Shown here: piece after piece, positions 57,240 to 64,000 of the stretch
How positions within the stretch are numbered: the first letter of the stretch is position 1
How the letters are laid out: every line of letters begins with the position of its first letter
Assembly (NCBI GenBank): GCA_035293805.1
Contig: DATGMD010000070.1
Coordinates: forward strand, 1-64,000
Direction of reading: 5' to 3'
DNA length: 64,000 nucleotides
Source of the DNA: JAJPHF01 sp035293805
GTDB taxonomy: Bacteria > Chloroflexota > UBA6077 > JAJPHF01
Made by a program: the position numbers and the translations under genes
The notes under the pieces: model-generated
What the model was told of the DNA's origin: nothing
Databases searched by the model: none
Seen by the model: only the letters and a program-made list of their open reading frames with translations

Positions 57240-58385
57240 TTACCGAGCCCCTGCGCCCAGCTCCCGGATAGCCTGCTCCACGAAGGACAGCTCCACCGCG
57301 CGCTCCATGTCCACCCGCTGCTGCTGGTAGCCGTTCTCGATGAACCAGTCCTGGTCGGCCGCCATGGTCGACACGTTGGGAATCGGGTCGTACTTCAGGT
57401 TGGTGGGCCCCATTTTCTCGAACAGCGCCCGCTCCTTGACCGCCGTGCGCTCGACGAGGATCGGCACCACCTCGTCGAACGCGGCGGGGTCGCGGTCCCA
57501 CATGGCCTTGCGGTAGTCGCGGACGCCCCGTACGTAGCCGCGCATGTACCGCATGCCCAGATCGCGGTCGCCCAGCATGCGCTCGTTGTAGAGCACCAGG
57601 CCGATCTGATGCTCCGGATAGACGTCGCCGCCCTGCGGCCCGCGGACGACCCACCCGCGGTCCGCGGCAATGGTCACGAACGGCTCCTGGTAGTAGCTCG
57701 CGTCGATGGCCCGGTTCTCCAGCGCGGCGAGGATGTCGGGGAACGGCAGCAGGGTGAAGTCGATGTCGGAGAGCGCCAGCCCGGCGTTCGCCAGGATTTT
57801 CGCCAGGTCGATCATGGTCGCGTCGGCCGTGTTCGCGCTGGCAACCTTCCGCCCCCGTAGGTCGGCCACCCCGCGGTAGGTGCCGTCGTCGACCAGGTCC
57901 TTGCGGATCACCAGCGTCGACCCGGTGCCCGGCCCGGCGTTCGCGGCGTGGTCGGCCACGATCCGGATCGGCAGCCCGCGCGCGAAGGCGTTGAACAGCC
58001 CCGCGTTCACGGAGGTGACGCCCACGTCGAGCTGGTTCGAGACCATTAGCGGCAGCATGTCGGGCGGGCTGCTGCGCACGAACTCCACGTCCAGGCCCGC
58101 TTCCTTGAAGTACCCTTTGGCTTCGGCGATGTAGTGGCCCGCTCCCGCGACGATCTGGTAGTCAGTCACCTTCACGACGGCCGGCACGGGCGCCCCGGCA
58201 GGCGCCCCGGGCGCCGCGAGCGCGGCCGGCGGCGCGGCGCCGGTGGGCGCGGTCGTCTCACTCGTGGCTGCGCTCGTGCCAGAGGGAGCCGGCGCCGGAG
58301 CGGCCGACGGCGCGGGCGTGCAGCCAAGGGTGGCGACGACCGCTAGTAGCCCGAAGAATCCGGCCCGGAAACGCCGCTCGAGCAT
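57240..58385 (-). CDS. SsuA/TauA/THI5-type ABC substrate-binding lipoprotein
   Basis: ATG 58385 with GGAGGG upstream gives 381 residues. Lipobox ATLGC places lipidation at Cys22, then a Pro/Ala/Thr linker. VVKVTDYQIVAGAGHYIAEAKGYF, GLDVEFVRSSPPDM and NQLDVGVTSVNAG are the family pattern; DLRGRKVASANTADA follows. It lies 14 nt after the MetE-like gene and 51 nt before the FAH-family gene, on the same strand, so all three may be co-transcribed. No membrane transport component is encoded. Confidence 0.86.
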   Translation of the reverse strand: MLERRFRAGFFGLLAVVATLGCTPAPSAAPAPAPSGTSAATSETTAPTGAAPPAALAAPGAPAGAPVPAVVKVTDYQIVAGAGHYIAEAKGYFKEAGLDVEFVRSSPPDMLPLMVSNQLDVGVTSVNAGLFNAFARGLPIRIVADHAANAGPGTGSTLVIRKDLVDDGTYRGVADLRGRKVASANTADATMIDLAKILANAGLALSDIDFTLLPFPDILAALENRAIDASYYQEPFVTIAADRGWVVRGPQGGDVYPEHQIGLVLYNERMLGDRDLGMRYMRGYVRGVRDYRKAMWDRDPAAFDEVVPILVERTAVKERALFEKMGPTNLKYDPIPNVSTMAADQDWFIENGYQQQRVDMERAVELSFVEQAIRELGAGAR

Positions 58386-58399
58386 CTCGTCCCTCCGTA

Positions 58400-59431
58400 C
58401 TAACGAGCGCTCGCCCCGGCCTCTGCGGCGCCCGCGTAGACACGCAGGTAGTCCATCGCCACGCTCGCGTCCCGCCCACGCGAGATGCCGCATTCCGAAG
58501 CGATGCCGAACTCTGGCACGTATCGCCTGGCCACCGCCATGCGTCGGCGGGTGCCCTCTACACCGTCCTGCGTGTGCACCAGTCCCAGATACAGCTCTGT
58601 CCCCGGCGGCAGCTTGAGCCCTGTGAGCGGGGCGTAATACGCGTCGTCGTCGCGGTCCACGGGCACCGGCATGTGGACGTACGCGATAGGGCGCTTCACA
58701 TAGGCCGCGATCAAGTTAGCCAGCTCGACCATCTTCGTCGCGTCCGCGGGCTGGATGAAGTGTTTGGCGTCGAGGTCGCCGTAGCAAAGGTGGAAGCCTA
58801 GCTCCACGTCCGGGGGCACGGCCGCGGCGAGCCGCGCGAACGTCTCGCCGAAGACTTGGTCCATGCCCGGGAACGGCTTGCGCTGCCAGCGGCCGTCCCA
58901 CTGCACCATCTCGATGCACACGTCCCACTGGATCGCCAGATCCTCGTGCGGAATCGCCGCGCAGAGGCGCTCGGCCTCGCGCAGCATCGCCCGCTCGTAG
59001 GCGGGCAGGACATGCTCGACCGCCTCGGGCTTAATGCGTGGCGGCCCGATCACGGCATAGGGCGTGGGCAGGCTCACCTGGAACCGGACGTGCGGGGGCA
59101 GCGCGCCGCGCTCCCGCGCCGCCAGAAAGTCCAGGTACGACGCGCGGGCTTCGCGTGCGTAGCCCAGCTCGCCGAAGCGGACCGCCTCGGGCTGCACGCC
59201 CTCGGCCAGCTTGAGGGGGAAGAAGAAGCTCGCCTGAGGATCGCTCGTGTCCACTTCCAGGAACGGACTGGCGCGCAAGAGCGGCGCCTGCCAGCTAATC
59301 CACAGCCGGCGGCCGCCGACCTCGCCGTCCGGCACGCGCTTCAGGTAGGGCCCCAGCAGCTTGCCCGCGGTCTCGAAGACCTCCTCGACCGTATCCAGCC
59401 CCACGCTGCCCACGAGATGCACGCTCGTCAT
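58400..59431 (-). CDS. MetE/UROD-like protein of unknown substrate
   Basis: A 343-residue TIM-barrel protein related to the C-terminal half of cobalamin-independent methionine synthase and uroporphyrinogen decarboxylase-like proteins. HLVGSVGLDT at the start, FHLCYGDLDAKH (His and Cys of a zinc site), GLVHTQDGVE, and EFGIASECGISR (second Cys) are typical MetE-like features. It lacks the N-terminal MetE domain. Related stand-alone proteins act as methyltransferases or lyases, mostly uncharacterised. It starts an apparent operon with a binding lipoprotein and FAH-like hydrolase. Confidence 0.75.
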   Translation of the reverse strand: MTSVHLVGSVGLDTVEEVFETAGKLLGPYLKRVPDGEVGGRRLWISWQAPLLRASPFLEVDTSDPQASFFFPLKLAEGVQPEAVRFGELGYAREARASYLDFLAARERGALPPHVRFQVSLPTPYAVIGPPRIKPEAVEHVLPAYERAMLREAERLCAAIPHEDLAIQWDVCIEMVQWDGRWQRKPFPGMDQVFGETFARLAAAVPPDVELGFHLCYGDLDAKHFIQPADATKMVELANLIAAYVKRPIAYVHMPVPVDRDDDAYYAPLTGLKLPPGTELYLGLVHTQDGVEGTRRRMAVARRYVPEFGIASECGISRGRDASVAMDYLRVYAGAAEAGASAR

Positions 59432-59878
59432 CGCTCGCTTCCTCCGTGCCGCGCGCCTCTCCGCGCCGTGTGGCCGCGCCGCTTTAGGAAACCCTGGCGA
59501 GTGGCTTTAGCGGGGGCGTGAAGCCAAACACAATCGCCCCCTGCGCTCCCTCTCGCCCGCCCCGTCCTCCCCGCGCGCTCGGTTGTGGGCCACATCATAC
59601 ACCCGCGCTGCGCTCGTGTGCGGATGGTCTGGGGCGACTGCGGCAGCACGCGTAGCGTTCTCGGGGACTTCCCATCGCCGCTGCCCGCGCACGCGGAACA
59701 CGGATTCGACGACAGCCATCACGGCAGCTACCCCATGATGATGAGGCGTGGCACGCTGCACCAGGACGGCGTCAGGCTGCCCATGTCGGTGGGAAGAGAG
59801 GGGGGCACGAAAAGCCGCCGAACTGCCTCTCCCGCTGGGCGGGGTCGGGGTGAGGGCGCCTCGGTATGGCGCCGCGGC
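59432..59878. other. Intergenic region, no gene supported
   Basis: The 447 bases hold no coding-like frame. CTCTCCCGCTGGGCGGGGTCGGGGTGAGGG near 59826 is a degenerate copy of the GGGAGAGG palindrome family. TATGAT on the minus strand at 59599-59594 could be a -10 for the MetE-like operon but has no good -35. Confidence 0.4.
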
Positions 59879-61045
59879 TCAGTACGGCGACTGTCCCAGC
59901 GCCGCCCGAGCGTAGGGCAGCGCGTGGATGTCCCACTGGTTGGCGATGTGGTTGCCGATCGCGTACAGGTCGCGCAGCGCGCGGTGGACCGGGTGGGCGT
60001 CGGACATGCCGTGCGCGCCGACGGTCGTCGCCAGCCGCTCGACGGCCTCGATGCACAGCCGCACCATGTAGCTCGTGTTGCGCGACAGCCGCGCCCGCAG
60101 CGCCGGCGGGAAGTCCGCGCCGGCGTGACCCAGGCGCTCGATCTCCGCGCAGTCGCTCAGCACCAGCGCCTCCGCCGCGTCGATCTGCACGCTCGACTCG
60201 GCGATGCGGAGCTGGCGCGGCACGCTGTTGGCGCGGTCCGGCCGCCCGGCCGACTGCGCGACGTACGCTTCTAGCGCCCCCCGCGCGATGCCCAGCGCCG
60301 GCATCGACACGTTGTACGGGAAGAAGCCGGCGATCGGCAGGCGGTAGATGTACCAGGGATTCGTCGCGCTGCCCGGCGTGGGGCGGCCGTCGAGCGTGTT
60401 CCGCTCCAGCGCGAACGCCGCCGGCACGAACGCGCCCCTCACGCGGATGTCGTTGCTGCCCGTCCCCTTTAGCCCCGGCGCGCGCCAGGTGTCCACGATC
60501 TCCCAGTCGCCCGGCGGCACGAGACACCAGACCTGGTCCTGCGGGCCGGGGGGACGGCCGTCCATGGTCACGCCGAGGATCACCCATTGGCAGGCGTGGC
60601 AGCCGCTGGAGAACTGCCACTCGCCCGCGATCTCGTAGCCGCCGTCCACCGTGCGGCCGCGACCCGTGCTGGCCGAGAACGCGGAGCCGACGAGCGCGTC
60701 TGGCGTGTCGCCCCACACCGCGTCCTGCGCCGGCTGCGGGTACATCCCGACCAGCCAGGCGTGGCAGGCGACGACGCTCTGCACCCACGCGCTGGAGCCG
60801 CAGCCGCGGCCCAGCGCGGCGCCGAGCGCGACCTGCGTGCGGCCGTAGTCCATCTCGTAGCCGCCGTAGCGCGCCGGCTGGAACAGGCGCAGCAGCCCCG
60901 CCTCGCAGAAGGCCGCGATCGTCTCCTCCGGGACGCGGCGCAGCGCCTCCGTCTCGGCCGCCCGCTCGCGCAAGATGGGCACCAGGCTCTCGGCGCGCTC
61001 GACTAGCTCATCAAGCGTCGGCGTCTTCGCACGGCTGGTTACCAC
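59879..61045 (-). CDS. Acyl-CoA dehydrogenase-fold flavin monooxygenase (HsaA-like)
   Basis: GTG 61045, behind GAGGGGG, is preferred to an upstream ATG because it gives 388 residues, the family's usual length. The protein has the class D flavin monooxygenase fold of HsaA/HpaB and related two-component oxygenases: VPEETIAAFCEAGLLRLFQPARYGG, SSAWVQSVVACHAW, GGYEIAGEWQFSSGCHACQW, APGLKGTGSNDIRVRG, and IEAVERLATTVGAHGM. It uses reduced flavin from a separate reductase. It follows the extradiol dioxygenase gene by 94 nt on the same strand, an order seen in meta-cleavage pathways, but no reductase gene is in view. Confidence 0.83.
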   Translation of the reverse strand: MVTSRAKTPTLDELVERAESLVPILRERAAETEALRRVPEETIAAFCEAGLLRLFQPARYGGYEMDYGRTQVALGAALGRGCGSSAWVQSVVACHAWLVGMYPQPAQDAVWGDTPDALVGSAFSASTGRGRTVDGGYEIAGEWQFSSGCHACQWVILGVTMDGRPPGPQDQVWCLVPPGDWEIVDTWRAPGLKGTGSNDIRVRGAFVPAAFALERNTLDGRPTPGSATNPWYIYRLPIAGFFPYNVSMPALGIARGALEAYVAQSAGRPDRANSVPRQLRIAESSVQIDAAEALVLSDCAEIERLGHAGADFPPALRARLSRNTSYMVRLCIEAVERLATTVGAHGMSDAHPVHRALRDLYAIGNHIANQWDIHALPYARAALGQSPY

Positions 61046-61138
61046 GGCGTCCCCCTCAATCCGGCTGCCCCGGCCTGCCGGGCTGCGCGTGAGGGTGTCT
61101 GCGTAACAGCGTCCAGCAGACACCCCCGCGGAGGTCTT

Positions 61139-62062
61139 TTAGACTGGCGGCGCCACCCAGACTCCCGGGTCCGGCACCTCGCGGTTGTTGACGACCGGCG
61201 CCTCGGGCATGTTCTGGCTGCGCGCCGTGCCCCATACGTCCGACACGTTCCCCGCCCAGACTTTCGCATCGTACGTCCGGTCGTCCACCACCTGCTCCTG
61301 CGGGATGATGTACTCGGACGTGTTGCCGTTCGGGTCGAGGAAGTAGGCGAACGAGCTGCTGGCCGGCGCGTGGGAGCCGAGCCCGAACGGCATCGGCGTG
61401 CCCGCGGCCAGCACGCGCCCCACACCCCGCATCCACTCGTCGTAGCCCCGCAACTCGAACGAGATGTGGTGCAGGTTGGCGTACTCGCCCTTCACGATGG
61501 CGACCGTGTGGAAGTCGGGGCCGCAGCGCAGGAAGCCGAACCAGTCGCCCAGCCAGCCGCTGCACTTGAAGCCCAGGTTCTCCTGGTACCATTCCATGAT
61601 CGCCTGAGGGTTCGGCGAGTTCACGACGACGTGACTGAGCTTCTTCGGTACGGACTCGTACTCCTCCAGCACGCGGAACGGCCGCGGTGCCACGTCGCTC
61701 GACACCTCGATCGTGCGGCCGTCCGGGTCGAAGAAGCGGAAGCCGTAGCCGCCGCCCGGCGTCTGCAGCGCGCCCGGCTCGGCGATCATCTTCGCGCCCG
61801 CCGCCGCCACCTGGCTTGCGAGCGCGTCCACCGCTGCCGCGTCCTGCGCGCCGAACGCCAGCAGGTCGATGCGGCTCTCGTCGGCCCGACGAATGCGGAG
61901 GATGTACTGCTCTGGCGACCCTTCGGCGGCGAAGAAGCTAATCCCCTGCTCGCCGTCGACCTTCTTCAGCCCCCAGGTGCCCTCGTAGAACGCGACCTGC
62001 TTGTCGTAGTCCGGCACGCCGACCCCGACGTGGCGTAGATGGCTAACACGCGCCTGCGGCAT
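61139..62062 (-). CDS. Type I extradiol dioxygenase-like VOC protein
   Basis: A 307-residue two-domain vicinal-oxygen-chelate protein. The C-terminal domain shows ligands of extradiol dioxygenases: His in KLSHVVVNS, His in NLHHISFEL and Glu in NTSEYI. The N-terminal domain (RHVGVGVPDYDKQVAFYEGTWGL) is the non-catalytic half. It would cleave a catechol ring next to the hydroxyls. AAAGGA is upstream of the ATG. It lies between the flavin monooxygenase and the SCO4226-like gene, forming a meta-cleavage-like module. Confidence 0.8.
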   Translation of the reverse strand: MPQARVSHLRHVGVGVPDYDKQVAFYEGTWGLKKVDGEQGISFFAAEGSPEQYILRIRRADESRIDLLAFGAQDAAAVDALASQVAAAGAKMIAEPGALQTPGGGYGFRFFDPDGRTIEVSSDVAPRPFRVLEEYESVPKKLSHVVVNSPNPQAIMEWYQENLGFKCSGWLGDWFGFLRCGPDFHTVAIVKGEYANLHHISFELRGYDEWMRGVGRVLAAGTPMPFGLGSHAPASSSFAYFLDPNGNTSEYIIPQEQVVDDRTYDAKVWAGNVSDVWGTARSQNMPEAPVVNNREVPDPGVWVAPPV

Positions 62063-62083
62063 GTGACCGATCCTTTCTGACTA

Positions 62084-62335
62084 CTACGACCCTTCCGTCA
62101 CCTCGTAGATCTCGTTGGGCAGGATGCCATGCGCCTCCAGGTGCATAGCGTACGCGGCCTCCTTGCTGGGCGCTTCCAGAAGGCAGAACATGCGGCCCTC
62201 CTTCGTGTTCACCCAGTAGCGGAGGTGCTTCACGCCGTGCTTGTCCTGCACGGCCAGGTCGCGCTGGTGGGCCGCCGCGATCGCCTCCGGCGTTACCGCG
62301 CGCAGCTTGTCATGAATGTCCATGTACAGTGGCAC
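62084..62335 (-). CDS. DUF4242/SCO4226-like nickel-binding protein
   Basis: An 83-residue protein starting at GTG 62335, with GAAGGGGGA upstream. It matches the SCO4226/DUF4242 family: MPLYMDIHDKLRAVTPEAIAAAHQRDLAVQDKHGVKHLRYWV, then MFCLLEAPSKEAAYAMHLEAHG. SCO4226 has been shown to bind nickel; the His cluster is conserved here. The cellular role is unknown. It sits between the CMD-like gene and the extradiol dioxygenase gene, 21 nt before the latter. Confidence 0.8.
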   Translation of the reverse strand: MPLYMDIHDKLRAVTPEAIAAAHQRDLAVQDKHGVKHLRYWVNTKEGRMFCLLEAPSKEAAYAMHLEAHGILPNEIYEVTEGS

Positions 62336-62463
62336 GCCCGGTCCCCCTTCCGAGTCCTCGCCCGTCAGCGCCCGCGCGTCGAGCCGCTCGCCGCCGAGCG
62401 GAAGGTAGCACGAGTGTAAGCGGCGGCGGGCTCTTATGCAAATTCGGCGTACCTGATCGCCGG

Positions 62464-63006
62464 TCAGAACGTCGGCGTATCGTCGGGCGGCGGCACGTCG
62501 AAGGCGTTCAGCACGTAGCTGATCGTCGTGTAGTGCCCCGCCAGGGCGACCAGCTCGATCAGCTCGCGCGTGCCTAGCTCCGCCTGGGCGCGCGCGAACA
62601 GCGCATCGGGCAGCGTGCGCGTCCGCAGCAGCGAGCGCACGACCTCCACCACCACCTGCTCGCGCGGCGTCAGCCCGTCGAGCGCTCCCTGCGCCCGCAC
62701 CACCTCGACGGCCTCAGGGCGCGTGCCGACCTGGCGAGCGTGCAACTCGTGGCGGTTCCAGGCGAAGCGGGCGCCCGTCTCGCGCACCGCCGCCAGCGCG
62801 CCCAGCTCCAGGTCGGCCTTCGGCAGCGCCACCGCGTCGCGGAAGAAGCCGCTCACGCCGTCCAGCGCGTCGGCGAGCGCCGGCACGCGGATCAAGACCG
62901 AGTACGGGCCGCTCACCGTGCCGCTGCGCGCGGCGCCGATGCGGTCCCACAGCGCCTGGTCCTCGGGCGCCAGCTCGTCGCGCCTGGGCGCGGGCAGTCG
63001 GGGCAT
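62464..63006 (-). CDS. Carboxymuconolactone decarboxylase-family protein without catalytic cysteines
   Basis: A 180-residue all-alpha protein of the CMD/AhpD fold: LPAPRRDELAPEDQALWDRI, GPYSVLIRVPALADAL and LGALAAVRETGARFAWNRHELHA. The AhpD-type ExxCxxC redox pair is absent (there is no Cys in that motif), so it is not a peroxidase. Members near aromatic clusters act on lactones or are of unknown role. It follows an alcohol dehydrogenase and precedes the SCO4226-like gene. Confidence 0.75.
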   Translation of the reverse strand: MPRLPAPRRDELAPEDQALWDRIGAARSGTVSGPYSVLIRVPALADALDGVSGFFRDAVALPKADLELGALAAVRETGARFAWNRHELHARQVGTRPEAVEVVRAQGALDGLTPREQVVVEVVRSLLRTRTLPDALFARAQAELGTRELIELVALAGHYTTISYVLNAFDVPPPDDTPTF

Positions 63007-63072
63007 GCGTCCTCCTATTAAGTTAAGGAGATGGGGCGGGCGAGGTCCGCCCCATCTCCTCCGACACCTTGC

Positions 63073-64000
63073 CTAGTTCGGGTAGATGACGGCCTTCACC
63101 ACCTGGTAGCTGGCCATCGCCGCCATCGCCTCGTTCACCTGGTCCAGGCGGTAGCTCGCGCTGATCATCTCGTCGAAGGGGTACGTGTTCTTGCGGGAGG
63201 CTAGGAAGTCGAGCGCCTGGAGCCAGTGGCGCGGCTCGCCCGAGCGCACGGTGTACAGCGTGAACTCCTCGGGCAGGTCCTCCACGGGAATCATCGCGTT
63301 CTTGCCCCCGGCCCCGATGTGGACGAACCGCCCGCCGCGCCGCAGCAGCCCCAGGCCCTCCGGCGTCGCCAGGTTGTTCGCTACCTGGATGACCACGTCC
63401 GCGCCGCGCCCGCCGGTGTGGCGCTGCACCCACTTGCGGCGCTCCGCCACGTCGGTCACCTCGTCCAGGTTCAGCACGGCGTCCGCGCCCATGCGCTTGG
63501 TGACCTCCAGCCGCGAGGCGGGCGCCCCAATCACCAGCACTTGCTTCGCGCCGTGGTCGCGCGCCACGGCGGTCGCGAAGTTGCCGAGCGGGCCGCTCCC
63601 CTGAATGACTACGGTTTCGTGGCTCTTGATGGCCCCGAGCCGGTCGAAGCCGTGCATCACCGTGCGGTAGGCGCAGGCGGCAGCCGCCGCCAGGGGCGAC
63701 GACACCGCTTCGGGCACCTTCACGATCAGGCAGGGCGGCGGCACGTACATGTACTCCGCGCAGCTCCCGAGCAGGTACGGGTACTGGTCGCTGCGGTTGT
63801 GGCCCCAGGAGGCCCGGTGGGGGCAGACGCAAGGCTGCACCGCCACGGCGCACCAGTAGCAGGAGCCGCAGCTCACGTAGCTCCATACCACCCGGTCGCC
63901 CGGCTTCACCGGCTGGTCCAGAATGTCCGTCCGCTCCCCGTTGATCTGCTCGACGATGCCGCACGGCTCGTGGCCGGTGATGATCGGCAGGCTGTCGCCG
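63073..64000 (-). CDS. Zinc-dependent alcohol dehydrogenase family protein (partial, 5' end outside window)
   Basis: The N-terminus lies beyond the right edge; 308 residues are visible. LPIITGHEPCGIVEQING holds the catalytic-zinc GHE motif and VSCGSCYWCAVAVQPC the structural-zinc cysteines. VIQGSGPLGNFATAVARDHGAKQVLVIG is the NAD(P)-binding GxGxxG loop. It is a medium-chain dehydrogenase of the threonine-dehydrogenase-like group, first in the visible part of the operon with CMD, SCO4226-like, extradiol dioxygenase and flavin monooxygenase genes. Substrate unknown. Confidence 0.86.
   Translation of the reverse strand, partial: GDSLPIITGHEPCGIVEQINGERTDILDQPVKPGDRVVWSYVSCGSCYWCAVAVQPCVCPHRASWGHNRSDQYPYLLGSCAEYMYVPPPCLIVKVPEAVSSPLAAAAACAYRTVMHGFDRLGAIKSHETVVIQGSGPLGNFATAVARDHGAKQVLVIGAPASRLEVTKRMGADAVLNLDEVTDVAERRKWVQRHTGGRGADVVIQVANNLATPEGLGLLRRGGRFVHIGAGGKNAMIPVEDLPEEFTLYTVRSGEPRHWLQALDFLASRKNTYPFDEMISASYRLDQVNEAMAAMASYQVVKAVIYPN

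Noticed and set aside
59585..60274. Open frame upstream of and overlapping the flavin monooxygenase gene on the plus strand
   Set aside because: It overlaps the monooxygenase gene antisense and has no recognisable motif.
1..64000. Prophage, insertion sequence, tRNA or rRNA genes
   Set aside because: No integrase, transposase, phage structural gene or rRNA/tRNA-like sequence was recognised by reading.

Overview
The window is about 64 kb of very GC-rich DNA (near 70% by eye) from a free-living heterotrophic bacterium. Lipoproteins with long Ala/Pro-rich linkers after the lipobox, an LytR-CpsA-Psr wall protein, a MacB-type exporter with a large adaptor, many SsuA/TauA-type binding proteins and abundant small palindromic repeats together suggest an environmental Chloroflexota-like organism. 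That placement is an inference; there is no rRNA gene to confirm it. I saw no tRNA, CRISPR array, prophage or insertion sequence.

Positions 1-16,000 and 52,000-64,000 are catabolic. A minus-strand operon encodes a Rieske ring-hydroxylating oxygenase (alpha, beta), a BphB-like dihydrodiol dehydrogenase and a DapA-family lyase, an order that follows an aromatic degradation route. Diverging from it is a plus-strand set: gentisate-dioxygenase-like bicupin, DUF2848 protein, small cupin, a second Rieske alpha/beta pair and a substrate-binding lipoprotein. Next come MmgE/PrpD, a phthalate-type Rieske oxygenase, an Asp/Glu-racemase-fold protein, another binding lipoprotein and an N-acyl-D-amino-acid deacylase-like enzyme. 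The right end holds four more binding lipoproteins, an FAH-family hydrolase, a MetE-like protein and an operon of alcohol dehydrogenase, CMD-like protein, SCO4226-like protein, extradiol dioxygenase and HsaA-like flavin monooxygenase.

Positions 16,000-52,000 are mixed. They hold a toxin-antitoxin patch with a DUF433 gene and a vestigial partner, an amidohydrolase, a VOC protein and a serine hydrolase. Then follow a MacB-type ABC exporter whose 952-residue adaptor is mostly coiled-coil repeats, an SLC13 transporter, a His-rich small protein, a Gly-rich secreted protein and an LCP protein. A metal block follows (MgtE-N/CBS, divergent NRAMP, CDF with a structured leader resembling a NiCo riboswitch). 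After it lie an F420/FMN-type oxidoreductase, a LysM-glucosaminidase, an LVIVD protein, an ADP-ribosylglycohydrolase, a binding lipoprotein next to a hydantoinase A, an MBL-fold protein, a DUF5946 protein, a lone molybdenum hydroxylase large subunit and a frameshifted gene.

The recurring pattern is seven solute-binding lipoproteins, none with a permease or ATPase here, most lying next to a catabolic enzyme. A second pattern is several families of palindromic intergenic repeats, including two ~105-bp MITE-like copies that both flank binding-protein genes.
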